The position numbers and the translations under genes are program-made. Shown here piece by piece: positions 52,111-61,600 of a stretch of 64,000 bases of DNA. The stretch spans positions 25,696 through 89,695 of the forward strand of contig NZ_BAGA01000111.1 in the NCBI RefSeq assembly GCF_000308595.1. Direction: 5' to 3'. Below the pieces are notes generated by a model, which was not told the DNA's origin, did not search any database, and saw nothing but the letters and a program-made list of their open reading frames with translations. This stretch comes from Nocardia higoensis NBRC 100133. GTDB lineage: Bacteria > Actinomycetota > Actinomycetes > Mycobacteriales > Mycobacteriaceae. Position 1 is the first letter of the stretch, and each line of letters begins with the position of its first letter.

Positions 52111-52503
52111 ATGACCCCGCAACTGGACGTCCTCGGCATCATCACCTCCGACATGGCCGCCTCGCTGGCCTTCTACCGCAGGCTCGGGCTCGAGTTCCCC
52201 GACCGCGCCGAGGAGCAACCCCATGTCGAAGCCACTCTGCCCGGAGGGCTGCGGATCACCTTCGACACCGAGGCGACCATCCGCTCCTTCCATCCCGAGT
52301 GGCGCCCGCCCACCGGAGGCGGCCGGATCGGCCTGGCGTTCCGCTGCGCCGATGCGGCCGAGGTGGATGCGGTGTACGCCGGGCTCGTCGCGGCGGGGTA
52401 TACCGGCGAGCTGAAGCCATGGAATGCGTTCTGGGGGCAGCGCTATGCCACCGTCGCCGACCCGGACGGCAACGGCGTCGATCTCTACGCGCCGCTGGAC
52501 TGA
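52111..52503 (+). CDS. VOC (glyoxalase/bleomycin-resistance-fold) protein
   Basis: A 130-residue protein of two beta-alpha-beta-beta-beta units: VLGIITSDMAASLAFYRRLG at the start and WGQRYATVADPDGNGVDLYA at the end, the latter carrying the metal-site acid. It could bind an antibiotic or catalyse isomerisation; the substrate is unknown. It is convergent with the AraC-type gene. Confidence 0.85.
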   Translation: MTPQLDVLGIITSDMAASLAFYRRLGLEFPDRAEEQPHVEATLPGGLRITFDTEATIRSFHPEWRPPTGGGRIGLAFRCADAAEVDAVYAGLVAAGYTGELKPWNAFWGQRYATVADPDGNGVDLYAPLD

Positions 52504-52623
52504 GCTTCTGCGCACCGCCGGCCCGCCGCTGAACCGAGCCGGCAGCGCACGGCGACCCTGCCGCGACGCACCGCGCGCTTCTTTGCCCGACACGCCTGGT
52601 CCGCACGCGCCGTGGGCCTGCCT

Positions 52624-53373
52624 CTACGCACCGCTGGGCCGAGCGCCGTCGCGTGGCCGAACCGGAGGCGACCCACCGATCAGCAGGCCGGGCGGGCTGC
52701 CCGCCAGCTGGGTCACCTCACGGGTGAAATGCGCCTGGTCGGCGTAGCCCGCGTGCGCGGCGGCGAGAGCGAGCGGCATCCCGGCACGGGCCGCGGCCAG
52801 CGCGCGGCGCATGCGCAGGATGCGCGCCAGCGTCTTGGGGCCGTAGCCGAACGCGGCCAGCGATCGCCGGTGCAGTGCCCGGGCGCCGATGCCGGCGGCC
52901 TCGGCCGTGGCGGCGACCGACGCCCCCGATGCCAACGTCGCGACCACCAGGCGTGGCAGGGGGTCGAGTGCGCCGAGTTCGGCGGCACGGCGCAGTGCGA
53001 CGGCCTCCAGAGCGGCGGCCGGATCGTGCGCGGCGTTCACCTCCGCGGTGAGCGCACGCACCCTCGCGGCGGGCCAGAGGTCCGCGAGTTCGATTCGCCG
53101 GTCGCGCAGTTCGTGAGCGGGCACGCCGAGCAGTTGCGGTGCGCTGCCCGGGTGGAACCGCACGCCGGCGAACCGTGTGCCCGGCGGCGCTTCCGGATGG
53201 TGCGGGCCGGTGTCGGGCCCGGCCACCAGCAGGGTGCCCGCCCGCCACAGCAGGTCGATCGAGCCGTCGGGCAGCACCGGAGCGCAGTCGCCGGACACCA
53301 CGGTCCGGGTCCAGACGACCGCCCCGTCGAGCCGGGACGGCCGTTCCCGGTATCCGCCCACACCGTCGGCCAC
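52624..53373 (-). CDS. AraC family transcriptional regulator
   Basis: A 249-residue protein. Residues 1-110 have the DUF6597-like sensor (PVLPDGSIDLLW and FAGVRFHPGSAPQLLG). Residues 150-240 are two AraC helix-turn-helix units, ATAEAAGIGARALHRRSLAAF followed by GYGPKTLARILRMRRAL and AAHAGYADQAHFTREVTQLA. Regulators of this type are often next to VOC proteins, as here. Start ATG 53373. Confidence 0.85.
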   Translation of the reverse strand: MADGVGGYRERPSRLDGAVVWTRTVVSGDCAPVLPDGSIDLLWRAGTLLVAGPDTGPHHPEAPPGTRFAGVRFHPGSAPQLLGVPAHELRDRRIELADLWPAARVRALTAEVNAAHDPAAALEAVALRRAAELGALDPLPRLVVATLASGASVAATAEAAGIGARALHRRSLAAFGYGPKTLARILRMRRALAAARAGMPLALAAAHAGYADQAHFTREVTQLAGSPPGLLIGGSPPVRPRDGARPSGA

Positions 53374-53459
53374 GTCACGACCCTAGACCAGACCTCCGAC
53401 ATCGTCACCGGCCTGCGCGCGGCGCACGCGGGCGAGGATCCGGTGTCAGAATCGAGCGG

Positions 53460-54398
53460 GTGGCAGAAGAACTGGAGTACGCAGACATCGAGGCAGCCGC
53501 CGACCGGATCACCGGGCTCGTCCGCCCGATCACGGTCGCCCGCGCCGATCCCACGGATACGCAGTGGCTGGCACTCGAACTACTGCAGCACACCGGCTCG
53601 TTCAAGGCCCGCGGTGCGGCGAATTTCGTTGAGGCGCATCATCTCTCCGGGACCATGCCCGCGGCGGGGGTGACCATCGCCTCGGGCGGGAATGCCGGCC
53701 TGGCCTGCGCGTGGGCAGCGGCGCGAGTGGGTGTGCCCGCCACGGTATTCCTGCCGGCCACCGCGCCTGCCGTCAAGGTGGAGCGCCTGCACAGTTACGG
53801 CGCGCAGGTGCGGTTGGAAGGCTCGGAGTACTCGCAGGCGCTCGCCGCGAGCCGGGCGTTCGCCGCCGAGGCGGGAGCGCTCGAATCGCACGCCTACGAC
53901 CACCCGCTGATCGCCGCGGGCGCGGGAACGCTGCTGACCGAGATCCACCGGGAGTTGCCCGACCTCGACACCGTGGTGGTCGCGGCCGGGGGCGGCGGGC
54001 TGTTCGCCGGAGTCGCCACGGCGGCCGCGCGACACGGAATCCGTACGGTGGCTGTCGAACCGGTGCGTTGCCGCGCCTTGAACGCCGCACTCGAGGCAGG
54101 ACATCCGGTCGATGTCGAGATCGATTCGATCGCCGCCGACTCGCTCGGCGCACGCCGGGCCACCGCAATGGCGCTGCGGGCGGCGCGGCTCAGCGACACC
54201 GTCTCGGTGCTGGTCACCGATTCCCAGATCGTCGCCACCCGGCGCGCGCTGTGGGAGGAGCGGCGGCTCGCGGTCGAACACGCCGCCGCCACCGCACTGG
54301 CCGCGCTCCGGTCGGGTGCCTACCGCCCGGCCGCGGGCGAGCGGGTCTGTGTCGTGTTGTGCGGGGCCAATACCGACCCCGCCGACCTCATCCCATGA
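53460..54398 (+). CDS. PLP-dependent threonine/serine dehydratase-like enzyme
   Basis: A 312-residue fold-type II PLP enzyme. GSFKARGAANF carries the Schiff-base lysine (about residue 46), ASGGNAGLACAWAA binds the carboxylate and VVVAAGGGGLFAG is the phosphate loop. The start at GTG 53460 gives the family N-terminus. It removes ammonia from Thr or Ser; Ser/Thr racemase activity cannot be excluded. The 3-prime end overlaps the convergent pilin-like gene by 11 bases. Confidence 0.85.
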   Translation: MAEELEYADIEAAADRITGLVRPITVARADPTDTQWLALELLQHTGSFKARGAANFVEAHHLSGTMPAAGVTIASGGNAGLACAWAAARVGVPATVFLPATAPAVKVERLHSYGAQVRLEGSEYSQALAASRAFAAEAGALESHAYDHPLIAAGAGTLLTEIHRELPDLDTVVVAAGGGGLFAGVATAAARHGIRTVAVEPVRCRALNAALEAGHPVDVEIDSIAADSLGARRATAMALRAARLSDTVSVLVTDSQIVATRRALWEERRLAVEHAAATALAALRSGAYRPAAGERVCVVLCGANTDPADLIP

Positions 54399-54681
54399 CG
54401 GCGTTCATGATGGTGCCCGCGCTGGTGGCGACGGTCCCGCCGAGCATCGCCCCGGCCACCATCTTCGGCGACTGCAGCGCGCCGCCGGTCCACTTCTCCC
54501 AGGCGAAGCGGCCACCGGCGAAGGTGATCGCGCTGACCCCGGACAGCAGTGTGAACCAGGTGAAATAGCGGGTCATTTCGAGAATCTTGTCCGCCATCGG
54601 AGGCGCCTCCGGGGTCGGATTACCGACCTGGGCGAGAACCGTGCCGTAGATGTCGTGCGCCGCAGAGAGAACCGTGCTCAC
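54388..54681 (-). CDS. Pilin-like two-helix protein, chromosomal relative of the ICE gene at 22260
   Basis: A 97-residue protein from GTG 54681, preceded by GAGGGG. Two hydrophobic helices (FTWFTLLSGVSAITFAGG and MVAGAMLGGTVATSAGTIMNAV) surround RFAWEKWTGGALQSPK. The same core is KFGWERWHGGSVESPK in the ICE protein, and both end in TSAG..MNAV. Unlike the ICE gene it has no secretion genes around it. It may be a relic of another element or have a separate role. Confidence 0.75.
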   Translation of the reverse strand: MSTVLSAAHDIYGTVLAQVGNPTPEAPPMADKILEMTRYFTWFTLLSGVSAITFAGGRFAWEKWTGGALQSPKMVAGAMLGGTVATSAGTIMNAVMG

Positions 54682-55042
54682 AGCCGTACCCCTCTTCGAA
54701 AGTCAGCGTGCTCGAATACATACGGGATGAAACCTGTGTCGCCGAGTACCACCGGCCGCGGCCGGCCCGCTGCTCGAACGCCGGGCCGGAAGATCGGAAG
54801 CGATCGATCACGCGAACCGCCGTCGAGCATGCTACTAGCAAACCCTCGGATATTTCTCGAACCACGGCGAATCCGTGCCGGAGGAGAGCATTTCGTGACC
54901 TGTTCTCAGGGGACTCTCATGCTCGACCGGGCCGCTGTCTCAGAATCGTGGTGTTGACTCTTCGACGGCTGCCCCGCTCGGCCTCCTCGTCACCGGGCGG
55001 TAGGCAGCGCCAACTTCCCGCCTCGCGAGCCGGACGGCCCGA
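54682..55042. other. Gene-free stretch
   Basis: About 360 bp between the pilin-like gene and the mannosyltransferase gene. Short frames show no family-like sequence. The promoter of the pilin-like gene should be near 54700-54800. Nothing else is supported. Confidence 0.4.
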
Positions 55043-56332
55043 TCACGGCGAGACCGGCTGCGGCTCCCGCTCCCGCTCGGTGGCCCGCGGCGGCACGGCC
55101 GGGGCGTGGGTGGCGCGCCGCGAGGCGAGCACGAACAGCACGACCAGCAGCACACTCAGCCACACGTAGGTGTTGCCGACGAGATGCTGCGTTCCCGTCC
55201 ACTCCGATTCCCGGTCCTCACCGTTGGGCAACCAGTTCTGCGGCCCGTAGACGAACACCGCGGCTGTCACCGCCGCGACCGCGCAGGGTGCGATCGCCCG
55301 CCGCCACGGCATGCGTACCGCGTAGGCGACGACCGCGAACAGCGCGGGCGCGATCCACACCCAGTGATGCGACCAGGAGATCGGCGACACCAGGAGGGTG
55401 AACACGGCATTGATGGCCAGCGCCAGCGCGGGCAGATCAGCTGCCCGGCGCATGGCCACGATCACCAGCGCGAGCACCAGCGCACCCACCGCGAGCCAGA
55501 TCAGCGTGAACGCGGGCTCGGGCACCTTCAGGCGCGCCAGCACGGCCTGGATGGACTGATTGGTGTGGAAGGCCGAGCCGCTGAGCCCGTCGACGTTCAT
55601 ACCGCCGAACCAGTAGGTCATCGAGGCGCTGGGCAGGATCGCGAAGCTCAGCGCGGTCGCCACGGCGCCGGTGATCGCCGCGGTGATCGCGGCCTTGTAG
55701 TCCTTGCGGATCAGGAAGTAGAGCACGAACGCGGCCGGGGTCAGCTTGACCGCGGCCGCGATGCCGACCAGGATGCCGCGCCGCCACTTCGGCTTCTCGG
55801 TCAGGCAGTCGGCGGCCACCAGCGCCATCAGCAGCAGGTTCACCTGGCCGAAATCCAGGGTGGAATGGGTCGGTTCGAGCAGCATCGCCAGCGGCACCGC
55901 ACAGGCGGTGGCGAACAGGGCGGTGCGCCGCTGTTCTTCCCCCGGCCAGACTCGGCGCGCCACCAGGTACAGCGTGAGCGCCAGCGCCGCCACCGAGGTG
56001 AGGAAGAAGGCGAAGGCGGCGATGTCCCAGGGCAGCAGCGCGAAGGGCGCGAGCACCAGCGCCGCGAAGGGCGGATAGATGAACGGCAGGCCGATGCCTA
56101 TCGTCGTCTGCGGTAGCTGGCCGTACATGTCGCCACCGTCGCGCAGGGCATCGACCCCGAGCCGATAGACCTGCAAGTCGATGAAGCCGCCGGTGATCTC
56201 CTCGAACGGCCACAGCGGCTTGGTCAGGCACACGGTGGAGAACACGACGAGCAGCAACGGCGCCAGCCATGCCGCAGCCCCCAGGCGGCGGTCCGACGGC
56301 CTGGGCGCACTCTCGCGAACAGAACTACTCAT
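55043..56332 (-). CDS. Polyprenyl-phosphate-mannose-type glycosyltransferase (GT87/DUF2029)
   Basis: A 429-residue polytopic protein with about ten to twelve hydrophobic helices. Family landmarks are GGFIDLQVYRLGVDAL with the catalytic Asp on the first outer loop, PFIYPPFAAL, the TLDFGQVNLLLMALV helix and VSPISWSHHWVW. GT87 enzymes of mycolic-acid bacteria add mannose from polyprenyl-phosphate-mannose to lipomannan-type glycolipids on the outer face. The exact linkage is unknown. Start ATG 56332. Confidence 0.82.
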   Translation of the reverse strand: MSSSVRESAPRPSDRRLGAAAWLAPLLLVVFSTVCLTKPLWPFEEITGGFIDLQVYRLGVDALRDGGDMYGQLPQTTIGIGLPFIYPPFAALVLAPFALLPWDIAAFAFFLTSVAALALTLYLVARRVWPGEEQRRTALFATACAVPLAMLLEPTHSTLDFGQVNLLLMALVAADCLTEKPKWRRGILVGIAAAVKLTPAAFVLYFLIRKDYKAAITAAITGAVATALSFAILPSASMTYWFGGMNVDGLSGSAFHTNQSIQAVLARLKVPEPAFTLIWLAVGALVLALVIVAMRRAADLPALALAINAVFTLLVSPISWSHHWVWIAPALFAVVAYAVRMPWRRAIAPCAVAAVTAAVFVYGPQNWLPNGEDRESEWTGTQHLVGNTYVWLSVLLVVLFVLASRRATHAPAVPPRATEREREPQPVSP

Positions 56333-56466
56333 CCGCGCCGACTATACGGACCTGTTCGGCTCGCATCGGCAGCAGTCGCCAGATCCGCGCTGCTCAGGCG
56401 GTTGCCCCCGGATAACGGGTGGATTCGGTGAAGTCGCCCGCCGCGTGAGCGCCGCGGCGGTACGGT

Positions 56467-56735
56467 CACAGCGCCCGGCATCGACGTGGCGGCCGCCGAG
56501 TATCTGATCGCCGAACACGACACCGTCGGCGTCGGGGTGGACACCCTGGGCATCGACCACGGCCGCGCCGTCGACTACGCCACGCACACCGCCGTGCCGG
56601 GCGCGGGCCGCTACGGGAGGGGAGATGCTCGCCGGGCTCGGCACCGTGCCGCCCGCCGGCGCGACCGTCGTGGTGGGCGCGCCCGAACACGTCGGCGGCA
56701 CCGGCGGGCCGTGCCGGGTGCTCGCACTGCTCTGA
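56467..56735 (+). pseudogene. Cyclase-family (kynurenine-formamidase-like) C-terminal fragment, frameshifted
   Basis: The plus strand reads PGIDVAAAEYLIAEHDTVGV then GVDTLGIDHG, then shifts frame near 56615-56625 into EMLAGLGTVPPAGATVVVGA and GGTGGPCRVLALL, ending at TGA 56735. This is the C-terminal half of a cyclase/KynB-type metal hydrolase, whose metal-site HxGTHxD half is missing. Two lesions, a lost N-terminus and a frameshift, make it a pseudogene. Confidence 0.72.
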
Positions 56736-56793
56736 TCGCGTCCGCGCCCGGGCTGATCCTGCTCGTCCGGTCGGTGCGGGGGCGGGCGGTTGC

Positions 56794-58428
56794 TCAGCCG
56801 GGCCGCCCGATCGAGAGGCGGTGGCGGAACACTCCGCGCGGATCCCAGGTCTGCTTGATGCGCAGCAGTTCCGGGTAGTTGTCGCCGTAATAGAAGCGGT
56901 GCCAAGGCATTCCGGAGCGGTTCCATTGCGGGTCGGCCATGTCCGGGTCGGGGTAGTTGATGTAACAGCCGCCGTTGTTCACATCCGGCACGGGGACCCC
57001 GCCGGTGTCGGCGTAGAGGTCGGCGAAGGTCTGCCTGGTCCAGTTCAGGTGCCTGTCGTCGTCCAGCGGCAACTGCCAGGCGGAGTGGATGAGCATCTGC
57101 AGGAACGAATCCCGCGCGGGCATGGCGGTGGCGTCGGGGGCGAGCGCGTTGACAGCCCCGCCCAGCGGCAGGAACTCCACTTCGGTGTCGCCGACAGCGG
57201 CGAGGTCGACCAGATGCCGGTAGAGGGTGCGCAGTTGGTCGTCGGAGTAGGCGCGGCGCAGGAAGGCGGCCTTCACCTTCACCCGTCGCATCGACGGCGC
57301 TTTCGGGTAATAGACCTGGCCGAGGGTGTCGGCGTAGGACAGGCTGGCCGGCGGCTGCACCGTGGGCGTCGCGCCGACGCCGTCCAGGAGCGCGGCCATG
57401 AACTCGTCGTGGACAGCTCGCGCTTCGGGCGATCCGGCTGCGGTCCCGCCGCCCGAGGATCCGGCATCCGAGGAGCCCGCGGCGGGGGCTCCGGTGGCCG
57501 GGGAGTCGTCGGCGACCAGGATCAGCATCTGCGCGTACGCGGTTCCGGTGGTGCGGAAGCTCATCGGCGCGTACAGACCGTCGAAGCGATTGCCCGGCGC
57601 GCTGTGCCGCTCGAAGAAACGCAGGTAGTTGCCGAGGAACCGCACGAAATCGGCTTCGCCGAGCACCGGGAGGGTCAGCCGGGTGGACAGTATCGAGGCG
57701 GGCGGGGCGGGCAGCGCGCCGCGCGGATCGGCGCCGTCGGAACCGCGGGACCGGAACAGGAATCGGGTCACCACACCGAAATTGCCGCCGCCACCGCCGG
57801 TGTGCGCCCACCACAGGTCGCGATGCGGGCCGTCGGCGGTGGCGACGACCGCGTTCGCCCTGCCCTCGGCATCGACGGTGACCACTTCCACGCCGTGCAG
57901 GTGATCGGCGACCAGACCGTGCCGCCGCGACAGCGGGCCGTAGCCGCCGCCCGGGACGTGCCCGCCGAGGCCGACGCCCAGGCAGATCCCGGACGGCAGG
58001 GTGACCCCCCAGCCTTCGCGCAGCGCGCGATAGGCCGATTCCAGGTCGTTGCCCGCGCCGACCGAGAAGGCGCGGTGGGTCTCGTCCCAGTGCACATCGG
58101 TCAGGCCGCCGAGGTCGATGATGGCGCGGGTGTCGGCGCTGTCGACGAAGTCGTCGAAGCAGTGTCCGCCCGAGCGGACCGCGGGCCGGGTGTCGTCGGC
58201 GACCGCCCGCGCGAGCGCCTCACACACCTCGTCGGTGTCCGCGGGCAGGAAGATTCGGGAGGGCCGGGCGGTGAAGCGGCGGTTGTAGCCGCGCGAGGTG
58301 AGCGCGAGATAGCGGGGGTCGCCCGGCTCGACGACCGGCACGGCCGCGCCCGCCTGCGGCGCACCCAGCATCGCCGCGGCGCCGCCTGCCGCGGCCGCCA
58401 CCATGAAACCCCTGCGTGTCACCGGCAT
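56794..58428 (-). CDS. Tat-exported FAD-linked oxidase, berberine-bridge type
   Basis: A 544-residue flavoenzyme from ATG 58428. A twin-arginine signal VTRRGFM and hydrophobic stretch end near AQAGAAVPVV. FAD-binding motifs: SGGHCFDDF (His for 8-alpha attachment) and SGICLGVGLGGHVPGGGYG with the Cys for the second covalent bond. The C-terminal BBE segment VNNGGCYINYPDPDM and YYGDNYPELLRIKQTWDP with RGVF close the chain. Bicovalent oxidases of this type oxidise sugars or alkaloid-like alcohols. The middle contains an unusual Ser/Gly/Ala insert near residues 310-340. Confidence 0.88.
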   Translation of the reverse strand: MPVTRRGFMVAAAAGGAAAMLGAPQAGAAVPVVEPGDPRYLALTSRGYNRRFTARPSRIFLPADTDEVCEALARAVADDTRPAVRSGGHCFDDFVDSADTRAIIDLGGLTDVHWDETHRAFSVGAGNDLESAYRALREGWGVTLPSGICLGVGLGGHVPGGGYGPLSRRHGLVADHLHGVEVVTVDAEGRANAVVATADGPHRDLWWAHTGGGGGNFGVVTRFLFRSRGSDGADPRGALPAPPASILSTRLTLPVLGEADFVRFLGNYLRFFERHSAPGNRFDGLYAPMSFRTTGTAYAQMLILVADDSPATGAPAAGSSDAGSSGGGTAAGSPEARAVHDEFMAALLDGVGATPTVQPPASLSYADTLGQVYYPKAPSMRRVKVKAAFLRRAYSDDQLRTLYRHLVDLAAVGDTEVEFLPLGGAVNALAPDATAMPARDSFLQMLIHSAWQLPLDDDRHLNWTRQTFADLYADTGGVPVPDVNNGGCYINYPDPDMADPQWNRSGMPWHRFYYGDNYPELLRIKQTWDPRGVFRHRLSIGRPG

Positions 58429-58576
58429 TCGTGATCCCCTCGGTCGTTTCGTAGGTCCGCCCGACCACGCTAACCCGCAGGTCGTCCCGGGCCGCACCGG
58501 AGACGGCGCGTCGGGCTATCGAGTGATCCGCGCCGTAGGAGATGCACGAGCGCTCCGCGCCGGGTAGCTTTCGTTT

Positions 58577-58595
58577 CGATCAGGTGACCTGATCG
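58577..58595. promoter_or_regulatory. Perfect 19-bp palindrome before the NRPS gene
   Basis: CGATCAGGTGACCTGATCG is symmetric around G58586 and ends 19 bp before the GTG start of the synthetase. It looks like an operator of a dimeric repressor of the TetR, GntR or MarR type. Confidence 0.6.
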
Positions 58596-58614
58596 GGATT
58601 CGGAGTGGTGAGCA

Positions 58615-61600
58615 GTGCGGTCTGACGGAGTGCCGCGACAGGTTCCGGCACGAATGCGGACCGTGTCGCGGCGTGTTCGCTATGCGAACCTGTCGCGAAT
58701 AGTGAGCGCTGCTGTGGAAGCCGACCCCGACAGCGTTCTGGTCACCCTCGGAGTCAGCCGCCGCGAACTCGACAAGCGGTCGACACGATGGGCGCGCATC
58801 CTGCTCGCGCGCGGGATCGGGGCCCGCGATCTGGTGGTCCTCGCCGTCTCGTCACCCGTGGACGCGGTGACGGCGATGTGGGCGGTGGCCAAGGTAGGGG
58901 CGGCGTTCGGTCCCTGCGACCCGCAACTCCTGTCCCGCGCCCGCCTCGGCATCACCACCGCCCGCGATCTCGCCCACGAACCCGCGGGTTCGATCACCTG
59001 GCTGCTCATGGACGATCCACGCCTGCGGACCGAAGCCGAACAGCATCTCGGAGAGCCGATCGTGCAGGCCGAGCGGGTGCGTCCGGTGGGCCCCGGCGAT
59101 CCGGCCTGGCTGTGCACCCGCGGCGGGCCCGAGGGCGTCGAGATCGTCACCGTACGCCAGGACGAGGTCGCGCACGCGCTGCCGCCCTACGACGCGCTCC
59201 CGGCCGAACTCGATCTGTTCGCGCCGGTCGAGCAGCAGGAGGGTGCGGCGACCCGGCTGGTGCGACTGTTGTTGTCCTCCTGGCATTTCCGCCCCTCGCC
59301 TGCCCCCGAACCCGCGCCACCGCAAACCCTGGCCGACCTGTTCGACGCCGTGGCCTCGCGTTGTCCCGACGAGATCGCCGTCAGCGCCCACGACGGCCGA
59401 TGGACCTACGCCGAACTCGACGAACGCGCGAATCGCCTGGCGCGCAGGCTGATCGCCCACGGTGTCGGCCCGGAGACGATCACCGCCGTCCTGTTGCCGC
59501 GCGGCCTGGATCTCGTGGTGGCCCTGCTGGCGGTCGTCAAGGCGGGCGGTGCGTATCTGCCGATCGACCCGGCCTACCCCGCCGAACGCATCGTCTATCT
59601 GCTCGACGACGCCAGGCCGGTGTGCGCGCTCACCGATGTGGCGGCGGACGTGCCGATCAATCTGCCGATCGTCACGGTGGACGACGAGAAGGCCCTGTCG
59701 AGCGAGCCGATCACCGACGAGGAACGCCGTGCCCCGCTGCACCCCGACCACCTCGCCTACGTCATCTACACCAGCGGTTCCACCGGCCGCCCCAAGGGCG
59801 TGCAGATCCCGCACCGCAACGTCCTCGCCCTGTTCGACAGCACCCGCGCCCTGTTCGACTTCGACCACACCGATGTGTGGACGATGTTCCACTCGTATGC
59901 CTTCGACTTCTCGGTGTGGGAACTCTGGGGCGCGCTGCTGCACGGCGGCCGTGTCCACCTCGTCGACCTCGACATCGCCCGCTCCCCCGCCCGGTTCCGC
60001 GCTCTGCTCAGCGCCGAACGGGTCACCGTGCTCAACCAGACCCCCTCGGCGTTCCACCAGTTGTGCGCCGCCGACCGCGACAGCGACGAACCGCTCTCGT
60101 TGCGTCACATCGTCTTCGGCGGCGAGGCCTTGGACCCGCGCAGCCTCACCGACTGGTTCGACCGCCACGGCGACGACTCCCCGCGCCTGGTGAACATGTA
60201 CGGCACCACCGAGACCACCGTGCACGCCACCTACCAGGAACTGACCGGCAACGGCCCGGGCGGCATCGGCACCGGACTACCGGGCCTGCGCGTGCTCGTC
60301 CTCGACCAGCGCCTGCATCCGGTCCCCTTCGGCGTCACCGGCGAGATCTATCTCGCCGGTGTCCAGGTCGCCCGCGGCTACCACCACCGCCCCGACCTCA
60401 CCGCGACCCGCTTCGTCGCCGACCCACTGGGCGGGGGCACCCGCCTCTACCGCACCGGCGATCTGGGGGCATGGGGTCGCGACGGCACACTGCGCTACCT
60501 CGGCCGCGCCGACGACCAGGTGCAGGTGCGCGGCTTCCGGGTGGAACTCGGCGAAGTGGAGACCGCCGTGCTGGCCGCGCCCGGCGTGCGGCACGCCGCC
60601 GTGCTGGCTCGCGAGGACGTCGGCGGCACCCGGCAACTGGTCGCCTATGTCACCGGCACCGACGATCACGCCGCGGTCCGCGACGCCGTCGCGAAGACCC
60701 TGCCGCACTACATGGTTCCGTCACTCGTGGTCACCCTCGACACACTGCCGCTGACCGCCCACGGCAAACTCGACCGCGCCGCACTGCCCGCCCCCGAGGT
60801 CACGACCGCCTATCGCGCGCCGCGCGACAAGGTGGAACATGCCGTCGCCGCCGCCTTCGCCGAGGTGCTCGGCCTGCCCCGGATCGGCGTGGACGACGAC
60901 TTCTTCGCCCTCGGCGGCACGTCGCTGCGCATGTTCGGCCTGCAACGCGCCCTCGCCACCCGCCTCGACGCCGAAGTCCCGGTCACGACCCTGCTCGAAG
61001 CCGGCACCGTCGCCGAACTCGCCCGCCGCCTCCGCGAGAATCCGGCGCCGGCCCGCATCGAAGGCCCGCTCGCCGACACCGCCCTCGATCCCGACATCAC
61101 CCCCGCCGGCCTGCCCACCCATCGCGGCCCCGCCACCGACGTCCTGCTCACCGGCGCCACCGGTTTCCTCGGCGCCTATCTGCTGCGCGAACTGCTCGAC
61201 CGCACCACCGCCCGCGTCTGGTGCCTGGTGCGCGCCGCCGGCGCCGAACACGGCATGGCTCGCATCCACGCCACGCTGGAGAACTACCGACTCTGGGAAC
61301 CCGGCTTCGCGACCAGGATCGTCGCGGTACCCGGCGATCTCGCCGCCCCCGATCTCGGCCTGTCCGCTCCCGACCGTGCGCGCCTGGCCGAGCAGATCCA
61401 CGTGATCTATCACAACGGCGCCCGCGTCAACCATCTCGAGCCGTATGCCAGGCTGCGCCAGGCCAATGTCGAGGGCACCAGGGAAATCCTGCGCCTGGCC
61501 ACCACCGCACACGCCAAGCCGGTCCACTTCGTCTCCACCACCGGCACCGTCGTCGCGGCGGGCGAGTCCACCCCCGTCACCGAGGACGTCGCCCGCGCGG

